From: Cyanobacteria bacterium SZAS-4
GTDB taxonomy: Bacteria > Cyanobacteriota > Vampirovibrionia > Obscuribacterales > Obscuribacteraceae
Length of the DNA: 64,000 nucleotides
Direction of reading: 5' to 3'
Assembly (NCBI GenBank): GCA_018266255.1
Contig: JAFEAT010000019.1
Location: 1 to 64,000 of the forward strand
Both the position numbers and the translations under genes were made by a program. Under the pieces are notes generated by a model. That model did no database searches. It worked only from the letters and a program-made list of their open reading frames with translations, and was not told where the DNA came from. Shown piece by piece: positions 1 to 7,970 of this stretch (within the stretch, counting starts at the first letter, position 1; every line of letters starts with the position of its first letter).

Positions 1-53
1 CCCTATTGTTTAGTAAGTAAATAAAAATGGCCGCAAGCGCGGCGATGAAGGAG

Positions 54-80
54 GGTCGGTCTTCCGACCGGCGCTCCGTT
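54..80. repeat. REP-like palindrome with CGGCGCTCC tail
   Basis: A perfect 6-bp stem, GGTCGG / CCGACC (54-59 and 64-69), closes on a TCTT loop and is followed at once by GGCGCTCCGTT. The same tail follows palindromes at 124-144 and 52220-52245. The stem sequence differs between copies while the tail is conserved, which is typical of dispersed REP-type intergenic repeats. It lies downstream of the BlaI-type gene. Confidence 0.55.
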
Positions 81-123
81 GCAGTTGCGCGCTTGCTGCG
101 CCGGTTTGAGACCAACAGACCTT

Positions 124-144
124 GCCGGATGAAGCCGGCGCTCC
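124..144. repeat. REP-like palindrome, second copy
   Basis: GCCGG (124-128) pairs with CCGGC (135-139) around ATGAAG, and GCTCC follows. This is a shorter copy of the palindrome-plus-CGGCGCTCC unit found at 54-80 and near 52.2 kb. Confidence 0.45.
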
Positions 145-177
145 ACTGCTCACCACCATATTTGGTGGCATACTCAG

Positions 178-579
178 TTAGCGCTTGCGCGTGGGTTGCT
201 TCTTAACCCGATTGGCGTGCTCTTCTAAAAACTGAGCCGCTTCGTCAGGGAAATCTTTGATGAAAATATCGAGCACTCGTGCCACTGCGTTTTGCAAGAA
301 CTCGTCTCTTGTCTCTGCAGGCGCGTAGCAGTTGGCTAGTCCAGCTTTGTCTACGATGCGCAACATGCCCTTTTCAGCCAGCCGAACCATAGTCGTCATC
401 ACTGTTGTGTAAGCGATTTGACGCTCATGGCGCAAGACATCATAAATCTCGCGAACGGTAACTGTTGGTGCCGCTTTTTTCCAAACTAGCTCCATAATCT
501 CGCACTCGAGGTCGCCAAGAAATTTACGAAGGCCAGATTGATTGAAGCGGAACGAGGCATTGTCGTCGTGTAGTCTCAT
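178..579 (-). CDS. BlaI/MecI/CopY-family transcriptional repressor
   Basis: This is a small winged-helix DNA-binding protein of the penicillinase-repressor family. The N-terminal half carries the family pattern: LGDLECEIMELVWKK, then VREIYDVL, then IAYTTVMTTMVRLAEKGML, the recognition-helix and wing region. The C-terminal half, with FLQNAVARVLDIFIKDFP, fits the dimerisation helix. The length (about 133 residues) is normal. The ATG at 579 is preferred over a TTG two codons upstream because a TGAG sits about 10 bases before it. Family members repress beta-lactamase, metal or other stress genes and are usually cleaved by a BlaR1 membrane protease; no BlaR1 gene is adjacent. The target is unknown, but the upstream half-sites (622-678) suggest autoregulation. 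Confidence 0.88.
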   Translation of the reverse strand: MRLHDDNASFRFNQSGLRKFLGDLECEIMELVWKKAAPTVTVREIYDVLRHERQIAYTTVMTTMVRLAEKGMLRIVDKAGLANCYAPAETRDEFLQNAVARVLDIFIKDFPDEAAQFLEEHANRVKKQPTRKR

Positions 580-621
580 TCGCAACTCACTGGATAGATA
601 GAAATTCGATAGCTCATCCTA

Positions 622-678
622 ACATAGCAGCGATGGTAATTCGACTACGAGTTACGGCTATGTGCTACGTAAACATAG
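622..678. promoter_or_regulatory. Candidate operator: three ACATAG/CTATGT half-sites
   Basis: ACATAG occurs at 622-627 and 673-678, and its complement CTATGT at 658-663, so the last two form a perfect inverted repeat with a 9-base spacer. The sites lie between the repressor gene and the divergent gmhB. Known BlaI/MecI operators are inverted repeats built on TACA/TGTA, so this is a plausible autoregulatory site, not a proven one. Confidence 0.4.
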
Positions 679-741
679 TCCCTGCAAGCGTTTCCATTAT
701 CTCCTATTGACTGTAGCAAATGGTAATAATTTCGCCGGCAA

Positions 742-750
742 TGCTATAAA
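742..750 (+). promoter_or_regulatory. Extended -10 promoter candidate for gmhB
   Basis: TGCTATAAA matches the extended -10 form TGnTATAAT with one mismatch and lies about 60 bases before the gmhB ATG. There is no convincing -35 element, as expected for extended -10 promoters. Confidence 0.35.
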
Positions 751-810
751 TGTAGGATCAATCAAGCCGGATCGCCGTATCCGCTGCAAATAACGCCAGG
801 GACACAGGGA

Positions 811-1398
811 ATGAATAAGCGACCAGTTGTTTTTCTAGACCGCGATGGAACGCTCAATGTTGAGGTAGGTTACATTCGCAATGTAGATGATCTTGTCCTC
901 ATCGATGGTGCTGCAGAGGCAGTGCGTAAACTCAATCAAGCCGGAATTGCGGCAATTCTGGTGACCAATCAAACCGGCGCTGCACGCGGTTATTATGCGG
1001 AATCTCACATCCACGCCTTGCACGCGCGCCTCTTGAAATTGCTCAAGGCCGAGAACGCGCACCTCGATCAGATCTACTACTGTCCGCATCTAGACGAAGG
1101 AACGGTGCCCCCTTTCAATCGAGCTTGTGATTGTCGCAAGCCTGAGGTGGGCATGGTTGAGCAGGCTTACGCCGAACATCCCGAGCTGGATAAGTCTCAA
1201 TCATTCGTCATCGGAGACAAAGCAACCGACGTTGAATTGGCTAGAAACTGCGGTGCCAAGGGCATTCTTGTCACCACTGGTTATGGCACGGCAGTGCTCA
1301 AAGGTGAGTATCAGCATATTGTTGAACCAGATTTTCAAGCGCCATCAATTGTTGAAGCAGTTGATTGGATTTTGCAGCAAGTGCAAGTAGCGCACTAG
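811..1398 (+). CDS. gmhB: D-glycero-D-manno-heptose 1,7-bisphosphate 7-phosphatase (HAD family)
   Basis: This HAD-superfamily phosphatase removes the 7-phosphate from heptose bisphosphate in the ADP-heptose pathway that feeds LPS core or S-layer glycans. Motif I is FLDRDGT (nucleophile Asp10, acid Asp12), motif II is VTNQTG, and the Cys/His zinc loop of the GmhB and histidinol-phosphatase branch is visible as YYCPHL with CDCRKP. GDKATDVELA is the Mg-binding motif. The length (195 aa) is normal. The ATG follows CAGGGA. It stands alone on the plus strand between two minus-strand units. A nucleotide-sugar phosphatase of different specificity is possible, since no hldE or gmhA is in the window. 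Confidence 0.9.
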   Translation: MNKRPVVFLDRDGTLNVEVGYIRNVDDLVLIDGAAEAVRKLNQAGIAAILVTNQTGAARGYYAESHIHALHARLLKLLKAENAHLDQIYYCPHLDEGTVPPFNRACDCRKPEVGMVEQAYAEHPELDKSQSFVIGDKATDVELARNCGAKGILVTTGYGTAVLKGEYQHIVEPDFQAPSIVEAVDWILQQVQVAH

Positions 1399-1438
1399 AA
1401 CAATATCCCAGGGCGGCTCATAGCATTGCACGGAAAAA

Positions 1439-2782
1439 CTAAGCGCTGATGCCTGAGCGCAGCAAGTAACTTACTTCAGAAAGTAAGGCCGGCATATCGA
1501 AAGGCTTGGGTAAATACAGGTCAGCACCGGCTTCTAGAGCCAGTGATTGATCAGGATGCGAAGTTGCCATGACGATCCAGATGTTGCACAGTTCGCGATC
1601 TTCTTTCAAAACTCTGCACAATTCCCATCCATCCATCTGTCTATCTGATAGGTGCGATTCGAGCAGAACCAAGTCTGGATGCCGTTCTCGTGCGATTTCT
1701 AGCGCATCGTCTGCAGAGCTTGTTACTTCAACTGAATAACCTTCCAGCGACAGAGTCTCTTGCAGCAAGCAAGCCATCGCGCCATCTGGTTCAACCACAA
1801 GAATGCTCGGTAGCTTGTCTGAGTCTGGATGATGCTGTGAGCGCTTGACCGTAGGCGAAAGTTCGATCGATTGATTGTCGCTAACCCAGGCAGAGCCTGT
1901 CTTTCGTTTGGCTGCATAGCGATAGTCACGGCTGATCGTAAGCACGTCAACGTAGCTTTGGAATCTTCGCTTGGTACTAGATACGATACCAATGGCGAGT
2001 GAGATCAAAGGCACTCTTCTGCGAATTCCGCCACGCCCCGTTGAAATTAAATAGCCACGTTCGATGTCTCCGCGCGGATAGAAACGTCTGCTTATTTCAT
2101 CCCACTGGTCACAGATTTTCTTCGCTTTGCGTTCCAAGTGATCGCCGTGGCTGACCATCAAAAAGTCGTCAGCTTCAATGTGACCAACGAAGTCGTTTTC
2201 ATCAGCAACGTGGTTAAGAATAGCTCCCAGTGCCTTAATAAGTTGGTCGCCCGCTAAGTCGCCGTAGGTTTCGTTGTAGACACGAATTTTATTCAAGTCG
2301 CACGACATTGCCGTCCATGGTCGATCTGATACCAGACTTTGTTCCAGCATGCGCCGAATTAAATTCTGTCCGGGCAGCTGTGTGAGCGGGTTGAGGAACT
2401 CTTCCTGGCGCCTGCGCAAGTGAGCCAAAACGCGAATTGCCAGTTCATTTTTATCGATTGGATCACCAAGAACGTCATCGGCACCGTATCGAAACGCGCT
2501 GATTCGTTCGTTTACATCGGTTGATTCATGCAGCAAGACGAGCACCGGACGGGGATGCACGAGCGTTGCGCGAATTTGTTGACAGTAAAGACGTCCATCG
2601 CCTTCAGGCATGTTTGCCGCCAGAATAATCAAATCTGGATGTAAGAACGAGAGCAATTCGTTTGCTTCTTCAAAAGACGTAACGGCGCTGACGCGAGCGC
2701 CAGTCTTTTCTAAAACCGACGCGTAGTCGGCAGCCTGACGCGGTTGATGAATGACAAGGATCTGGGGCGTGGGCAACATCAT
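1439..2782 (-). CDS. REC-GGDEF-REC response-regulator-like protein with degenerate active sites
   Basis: Three domains are visible: a receiver at about 8-122, a GGDEF-like domain at about 130-290 and a second receiver at about 325-445. In the first receiver the phosphoacceptor Asp is Ala55 (LIILAANMP). In the second it is Glu375 (LVLLESHL), although the Lys of LPKPF is kept. The GGDEF motif reads EADDF (203-207), so diguanylate cyclase activity is unlikely. The gene overlaps the stop codon of the upstream histidine kinase by one base (TGATG), so the two are translated together. It may be a phosphorylation-independent scaffold or output partner of that kinase. The fold assignment is secure; the function is not. 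Confidence 0.88.
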   Translation of the reverse strand: MMLPTPQILVIHQPRQAADYASVLEKTGARVSAVTSFEEANELLSFLHPDLIILAANMPEGDGRLYCQQIRATLVHPRPVLVLLHESTDVNERISAFRYGADDVLGDPIDKNELAIRVLAHLRRRQEEFLNPLTQLPGQNLIRRMLEQSLVSDRPWTAMSCDLNKIRVYNETYGDLAGDQLIKALGAILNHVADENDFVGHIEADDFLMVSHGDHLERKAKKICDQWDEISRRFYPRGDIERGYLISTGRGGIRRRVPLISLAIGIVSSTKRRFQSYVDVLTISRDYRYAAKRKTGSAWVSDNQSIELSPTVKRSQHHPDSDKLPSILVVEPDGAMACLLQETLSLEGYSVEVTSSADDALEIARERHPDLVLLESHLSDRQMDGWELCRVLKEDRELCNIWIVMATSHPDQSLALEAGADLYLPKPFDMPALLSEVSYLLRSGISA

Positions 2783-3894
2783 CAGTCGCGCCCTCTGGCA
2801 GCTTGCTCTTCTAATGTCGCAGCTGGAAGTTGTACGGTGAACACTGTTCCGGTGCCTGAGCTCGCTACTTTGATCTGACCGCCCAGTGCTAACACAAGCG
2901 AGCGGGTGATGTAGAGACCCAAGCCAGTGCCTTCAGTTTGTCTGACAAGTGGATTGTCGAGGCGGCTGAACTTGGTGAAAATTTGCCCCAAGTGTTCTTG
3001 GGGAATGCCAACGCCCTGGTCGCTGACCGAGAATTCCACCATCTCTGAATTGTCCAGAGCGGTCACGGTGACAGTTGTTTTCGGTGGCGAATATTTGATG
3101 GCGTTGTCGACGAGATTTGTCAGAATTTGCTCTAATCTGTCGGCGTCTGCCCAGACTGGTGGTAGCCCTGCTGGCACCTTAATGACGATACGATGATCTT
3201 TCGCCTTGTCTGAAAGATTGCGGTGAACACGTTGTATTGCTCCGTTTAAATCGATCGCTCTGATAGTGAGCTGCATGCGCTTTGATTCCAGTCGCGACAC
3301 TGCCAGCAAATCTTCAACCAGACGTGTCAGTCGATCTGCCTGATCTTTGATGATTCCTACGTAACGGCGCTGCTGGCTCAAATCTAGCCTGTCTCCGGCT
3401 CGCAAAATAGTGTCGGCGAAGCCTTTGATGCTGGTCAGGGGTGTGCGCAATTCGTGACTGACTGTGCTGACAAACTCTGTTTGCGCCTGTTGAACAGTGT
3501 TCGCTTGAATGATGTAGATGATGGTGAGAGTGTTATCTGCGGCACCATCTTTCGATTTGATCGGAATGTGGCTGACGGGCAGAGTCAAGTTTCCGTTCTT
3601 GCAGACGATTGTTTGGTTGTGCGGAGTGAATGGATCTGTATCTTGCTTTTCTGCACTGCCTGTAGTGGCAGCAATGATCGGGTGTGGAGTTTCGTGCTTG
3701 TCGACAGGGTTCTCGTCGATGAGCGATTTGAGTTTTCGACCGACGATTTCCTTCTCCACTCTACCGAGCAGCTTTACAAAGGCCGGATTGCAGGCAGTGA
3801 TCATTCCACTGGCGTCGCTTACCACCATGCCGTCTGCGGAGTGCTCCACGAGGCAACTGTAAATGTCTTCCGACTTTATGCCTAAAGCTTGCAA
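2782..3894 (-). CDS. PAS-domain sensor histidine kinase (cytoplasmic)
   Basis: A PAS domain (about 8-130) is followed by a HisKA dimerisation domain with the phosphorylated His147 in SHELRTPLTS, then a HATPase domain with the N box (LVDNAIKYSP), G1 (SDQGVGIP) and G2 (GTGLGLYI). There are no membrane segments, so the signal is probably sensed in the cytoplasm through the PAS pocket. The start is TTG at 3894 behind AGAGAAACA; no closer ATG would keep the PAS domain. The downstream partner, overlapping by one base, is a regulator without phosphorylatable Asp residues, so the true phosphotransfer target is probably elsewhere. Confidence 0.9.
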   Translation of the reverse strand: MQALGIKSEDIYSCLVEHSADGMVVSDASGMITACNPAFVKLLGRVEKEIVGRKLKSLIDENPVDKHETPHPIIAATTGSAEKQDTDPFTPHNQTIVCKNGNLTLPVSHIPIKSKDGAADNTLTIIYIIQANTVQQAQTEFVSTVSHELRTPLTSIKGFADTILRAGDRLDLSQQRRYVGIIKDQADRLTRLVEDLLAVSRLESKRMQLTIRAIDLNGAIQRVHRNLSDKAKDHRIVIKVPAGLPPVWADADRLEQILTNLVDNAIKYSPPKTTVTVTALDNSEMVEFSVSDQGVGIPQEHLGQIFTKFSRLDNPLVRQTEGTGLGLYITRSLVLALGGQIKVASSGTGTVFTVQLPAATLEEQAARGRD

Positions 3895-4025
3895 TGTTTC
3901 TCTTTTATGCTCGACGGTAAACGGCGGAGATACTTCTCCTAAGCCTAAGTTAACACCAGAACCAGGCAGGAAAAGACATCAGCAACCTATCCTTAAGGAT
4001 CTCGCCCCCAAAAGTGTAATCCTCA

Positions 4026-4364
4026 TTAAATTTGCGCCTCTGCCGTAATTTGCAATATTTCTTTGAGACGGGTTATGTCAGTCAAATATAAATAGCCTAG
4101 AAGCGCTTCGAAAGCGGTAGCGTAGCGATAGGAGCTCTGGTCTACCTTGCGAAATCCGGTTGCCTTCAGATTCCTTGCACGCCTGACCAAGTCTTGCTCA
4201 GGTTCTGTTAGCGCTGGCATCAAGAGCTGGAGCAGTTCGGCTTGCTGCGTAGCTTTGACTCGGGCTCGCTTATGCATTTGGCTGGCTGAACTCGTGCGCG
4301 TTACTTCTCGTTCGCGCTCATAGAGGTGGAAGACGGCGTCGCCGAGGTGGGCAAGCGAACGCAA
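4026..4364 (-). CDS. mrnC: Mini-ribonuclease III
   Basis: This is an RNase III catalytic domain without a dsRNA-binding domain; in Bacillus the family matures 23S rRNA. LAHLGDAVFHLY holds the first catalytic acidic cluster and YRYATAFEALLGYLYL the second, as in mini-III. The length (112 aa) is slightly short. The only standard start is TTG at 4364, which begins just before the GDAV motif. The frame stays open upstream to 4466 with family-like sequence (LSGQAIETSQVKDV) but no ATG, GTG or TTG. A non-standard start at the upstream wecG stop codon is therefore possible. It lies downstream of the WecG-type gene on the same strand. Confidence 0.88.
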   Translation of the reverse strand: MRSLAHLGDAVFHLYEREREVTRTSSASQMHKRARVKATQQAELLQLLMPALTEPEQDLVRRARNLKATGFRKVDQSSYRYATAFEALLGYLYLTDITRLKEILQITAEAQI

Positions 4365-4426
4365 CGGAACATCTTTGACTTGAGATGTTTCGATAGCCTG
4401 GCCTGAGAGCCAGAGCGACTGTAGAT

Positions 4427-5269
4427 CTATTTGTCCTTCGATCGTTCTTTCGATTTGTCGTGGGGTTTAGCTTGCCGACCTGTGCGCACCTTTTCTCCGT
4501 GCTTCTTTTCGGTGAGTTTGTTTTGCGCCAATTCTTGCAATACTTGCATGGCAAACGATGGAAGCGCTGCGCTCATTCGTTTGAAACGCCATGGTTCCGC
4601 CATTAGACGATAGAACCATTCCATGTGCATTTTTCGAAATGCCGCAGGTGCACGTTTGACATTACCTGCCCAAACGTCGAAACTGCCGCCTACACCAATC
4701 ATTACGGTATTTGGAAAAGCGTGGTTCCATCGATCGATAAAATATTCTTGCTTCGGCACACCGAGTGCGACCAGCAGCAAATCTGGCTTGGCGTCGGCAA
4801 TTTGATCGACCAACTGATCTTCATCATCAAGTGAAAAGTATCCGTTATGACTGGCAACGACTTGCAGACCGGGATGCATTGTCGGCAGAATTGCTTTTAT
4901 TTTGTCGAGAACTTCAGTTTTTCCACCGAGAAGCGCTACTCGTGCGCCTTTTCGTGCTGCCAGTGCAAGCGCGGCGTTGGCCAATTCTATGCCTGGCAAC
5001 CGATCGACGCCATGCCCTTGCAGTCGCAATGCCCAAACTACTCCTGAGCCGTCGGGCACGATCAAATGTGCGTGTCGGATAATTCTGTCGAGCGCCTGGT
5101 CTTGCTGAGAAGCGACAACCATCTCAGCGTTGAGTGTGACCACATGCAGTCCACGTTTGGCACCCCATGCTTCTTCGATAACCTCGAGCGCGAGTGGCTC
5201 GTCGACGGTGTCGACGGGATACCCAAGAACTTTTTGACGTTGTTTATATGTGGCTGACAATGTAGACAT
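4427..5269 (-). CDS. WecG/TagA/CpsF-family glycosyltransferase
   Basis: The family transfers N-acetylmannosamine or a related sugar onto undecaprenyl-diphospho-GlcNAc at the inner face of the cytoplasmic membrane, an early step of secondary cell-wall polymer, enterobacterial common antigen or exopolysaccharide synthesis. Diagnostic motifs are TLNAEMVVASQ, VPDGSGVVWA, LLGGKTEVLDKI, LLVALGVPKQEYF and GVGGSFDVWAG. The 280-aa length is normal; the last 35 residues are very basic and may bind membrane or polymer. It lies between csaB and mini-RNase III, all on the minus strand, which suggests a cell-surface polymer unit. The exact sugar cannot be told from sequence. Confidence 0.88.
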   Translation of the reverse strand: MSTLSATYKQRQKVLGYPVDTVDEPLALEVIEEAWGAKRGLHVVTLNAEMVVASQQDQALDRIIRHAHLIVPDGSGVVWALRLQGHGVDRLPGIELANAALALAARKGARVALLGGKTEVLDKIKAILPTMHPGLQVVASHNGYFSLDDEDQLVDQIADAKPDLLLVALGVPKQEYFIDRWNHAFPNTVMIGVGGSFDVWAGNVKRAPAAFRKMHMEWFYRLMAEPWRFKRMSAALPSFAMQVLQELAQNKLTEKKHGEKVRTGRQAKPHDKSKERSKDK

Positions 5270-5331
5270 TATATGCGGTGCCGATGGGAATGTGAACTTC
5301 CATCCGGTCCGCCTTCATCGCATCCAGAAGA

Positions 5332-6465
5332 TCACTTTGCATGTACTAGAATTTTAGCTAAAAGCTCGAAGTTCTGGCAAGCCAATTTTTTCGCACTTTC
5401 AGCCTCTTGCCGGGCGACTGCCGCCAGTTGGGGTCGCGTTGCGACTGCGGTCTGCATTGTCGGAAGCCACTCCTTGAAAGCGCCTGCACCTTCGCCGTCC
5501 TTGGTTAGATTTAAGATAGGCTGCTTGAATTGTGTCAACACGTGTCGCACTTTGGGATCGTAGGCGATGCCTACAACTGGCACACCGCTCTTCAATGACA
5601 TGATCAGGGCGTGCAAGCGCATGCCGACCAGCATGTCTAGTTGCGACAAAATTGCCAGCCACTGACTTGGTCGTTCAATCTCGTCAGTCTCCAGTATCTC
5701 TGCGTGTCGACCCTTTTCAGTCCACTGCTGCGCGAATTTGTTCAGTGGCTCCATGTCTTGATCCGCCTGCAGTGGCAGTAGTAAAAGCTTCGTATCGAGA
5801 GGCAAGGTGCGGTCCAGCACCGAAAGAAGCTCGAGCAATTGCTTGTCGGTAAAGTTTGGAGCACTGCGCAACGATAGTCCGACAGTCATTCCCTGCCTTT
5901 TTTTCAAATTATTGATTTGCCCAAGCGCCTGATTCGGGATTGCTGTTTGTTCCAAACACCAGACTGGGTCTGCAGTTAGCGCACTGGATATATTCCAATC
6001 AGCAAGCAGTTTCTGTGAGTCTTTGTCGCGCACGGTGATAAAGTTCGCCTGCGACAAGCTCATGCGTGCAAGTGCCCTAGCGGCACCACCCTTGAGGGGT
6101 CCGATTCCCTGTGCATATATGCACACCTTTCTGCCAAGGGCCTTGACCAGCAGAATTTGACAACCGTAGAACACAGTCGACTTTATTCCTGTTGCATCTT
6201 GAAAAAGTCCGCCGCCGCCGCTGACGAAAAGAGCGGTGTTTTTGAGCAGTGGCAGCAGATTAGCAGGCTGCCATCGGTCTACTGCGTCTACACCGAAAGC
6301 TCTTTTGGTTTGTTCAGGATCGTTGGAGAGAACGACGATTTGAGATGGTGCAACCAACTTTTTCAATTCGTTGGTGAGCTCTTCGAGAATGGCTTCATCG
6401 CCCAGGTTGCCAAAGCCGTAGTATCCTGAAACGAGTACAAGCTGATGATTCTTATTTTCTGCCAA
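5332..6465 (-). CDS. csaB: Polysaccharide pyruvyl transferase CsaB
   Basis: CsaB adds ketal pyruvate from PEP to a cell-wall polysaccharide; the pyruvylated polymer anchors SLH-domain S-layer proteins. GYYGFGNLGDEAIL at the N-terminus, FVSGGGGLFQD, YAQGIGPLKG and the C-terminal GMRLHALIMSLKSGVPVVGIAYDPK are characteristic of the family. The length (377 aa) is typical. The start is TTG at 6465: an in-frame TGA lies five codons upstream, and starting later would cut into the first Rossmann motif. It sits 62 bases upstream of the WecG-type gene, with mini-III after that. It is divergent from glcE. Confidence 0.9.
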   Translation of the reverse strand: MAENKNHQLVLVSGYYGFGNLGDEAILEELTNELKKLVAPSQIVVLSNDPEQTKRAFGVDAVDRWQPANLLPLLKNTALFVSGGGGLFQDATGIKSTVFYGCQILLVKALGRKVCIYAQGIGPLKGGAARALARMSLSQANFITVRDKDSQKLLADWNISSALTADPVWCLEQTAIPNQALGQINNLKKRQGMTVGLSLRSAPNFTDKQLLELLSVLDRTLPLDTKLLLLPLQADQDMEPLNKFAQQWTEKGRHAEILETDEIERPSQWLAILSQLDMLVGMRLHALIMSLKSGVPVVGIAYDPKVRHVLTQFKQPILNLTKDGEGAGAFKEWLPTMQTAVATRPQLAAVARQEAESAKKLACQNFELLAKILVHAK

Positions 6466-6590
6466 TTGAAGTCGATCTCAAGTGATGCGTGTGGTAATAG
6501 ATACATCTGGTGGCTCGCCGCATCAATACCCAGGGGAACTTCAACGGCTTGCACATAGGATAACCCAGGTAATTCAAGCTTATCGCACGG

Positions 6591-7910
6591 ATGTGCGGTG
6601 TTAATTTTCAACAAGCGAATAACAGAATGCAATCAGGCTCAGTTGGTTTATCGCAAAAACTTTCAAGACCCATCGATGGTGCCTCTGTGGTGGCAGCGTC
6701 TGCGCCGGGAAGTGGTGGAAAGTGGACTCAGATGGCGATCAGCCATGTTGACGGGTTAGCTTCTGTCGTTCGTGCTGCTGCCGCATCACAGGCGGGAGTG
6801 TTGACTGGCGTGGGGCGCGCCATCCCCGCCTCGAGGGTGAACGAGCGTGAATTTGTCTTTATCGATGTTACGCCAATGAACGGTGTTCTGCATCATGAGC
6901 CCCAAGATCAGGTTATCTCGGTGCAAACCGGCATAACTTTGCATGAACTGAACAGATACCTTGCACCATTTGGACAGTGGTTTCCGGTTGATGCACAGCG
7001 AGATACTACTCTGCTTGAGCTTATCAACCGGGGCGACGGCGGTACTCTCGAACACGGTTTTGGCGCTGTTCGAGACCTCGTTTTGGGATTAGATTCAGTC
7101 ACCGGCAGTGGTGCACTGATTAAGTCTGGTGGCATCGTAGTAAAAAACGTCACCGGGTATGACACGACCAAACTTTTTGTGGGATCGCATGGCACCTTGG
7201 CTCTCCCCTATGCTGCTCATCTGCGTCTTTACGCGCGCCCTGAGAAAAGTGCTGCTATTGTTTTCCATGGAGCGAAGCCAGAAGAATTGCTTTTACTGGC
7301 AAGCGATCTGATCGGCGCTGATTTGTCGTTGGCTTGTTGTGAGTTGTTCGATCTCTCGGATATGAAATTGTCGCCGCAACTGCCAGAAAGCACGTTGAGA
7401 ATTCTTCAGCGGTTCAATGAATACGGTCTGCTCGTGCGAATTTCAGGGCACGATGATTTGCTAAAGGAGATCGTGCCACAAATCCGAAACTTCAAAAGAG
7501 ATGGCACGAGTAATGCTGAACTTTCGCTCGATGATGCAGAAACTATGATCCGAATTCTTTCCTGCCAACGATATCCGGCGCTGGAAGTATCAGCGAGCAT
7601 CTCTGAGATGAACAACCTACTTTCGGATTGGCTGATAAACAGCGGTTCTCCACCATTCCAGTATCGACCGTCGACAGGTCGCGCATTTTTCTATGCAAAA
7701 GACTTATCGACCTTGATCGAATTAAACGAATTGCTCCGCTCGTTTCTGGTGAGAAAAGGCGCACCAAAGACGGTGGCAGTGGCTGCCACAGATTTAGAAT
7801 ACGAAATCGAATATTTAGGATCAGATATAAAGAAGCTGACGGAGATTAAAGCTTCGATCAAAGAGCGTTTCGACCCCAGTGGTTGTCTAAATCCACTGGC
7901 AATTCTCTGA
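6591..7910 (+). CDS. glcE: Glycolate oxidase FAD-binding subunit GlcE
   Basis: GlcE is the second flavin-type subunit of the membrane-associated glycolate dehydrogenase GlcDEF, which oxidises glycolate to glyoxylate. The PCMH-type FAD-binding fold is visible through VLTGVGRAIPAS, ISVQTGITLHEL, FPVDAQRDTTLLELI, FGAVRDLVLGLD and SGGIVVKNVTGYDTTKLFVGS. The C-terminal cap is less conserved and ends with FDPSGCLNPL, as in the family. The start is ATG at 6591 or ATG at 6627; both keep all domains. glcF follows after 60 bases. The catalytic subunit GlcD is not in the window. Confidence 0.88.
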   Translation: MCGVNFQQANNRMQSGSVGLSQKLSRPIDGASVVAASAPGSGGKWTQMAISHVDGLASVVRAAAASQAGVLTGVGRAIPASRVNEREFVFIDVTPMNGVLHHEPQDQVISVQTGITLHELNRYLAPFGQWFPVDAQRDTTLLELINRGDGGTLEHGFGAVRDLVLGLDSVTGSGALIKSGGIVVKNVTGYDTTKLFVGSHGTLALPYAAHLRLYARPEKSAAIVFHGAKPEELLLLASDLIGADLSLACCELFDLSDMKLSPQLPESTLRILQRFNEYGLLVRISGHDDLLKEIVPQIRNFKRDGTSNAELSLDDAETMIRILSCQRYPALEVSASISEMNNLLSDWLINSGSPPFQYRPSTGRAFFYAKDLSTLIELNELLRSFLVRKGAPKTVAVAATDLEYEIEYLGSDIKKLTEIKASIKERFDPSGCLNPLAIL

Positions 7911-7970
7911 TTGAGTTATCTGATCCAAATTCACTGGTAGGTAGCGGCAAATACGAGTTATGCTGACGTT

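Noticed and set aside
835-1089. Minus-strand frame inside gmhB and similar frames inside other genes
   Set aside because: These are shadow frames of clearly homologous genes on the opposite strand or another frame.
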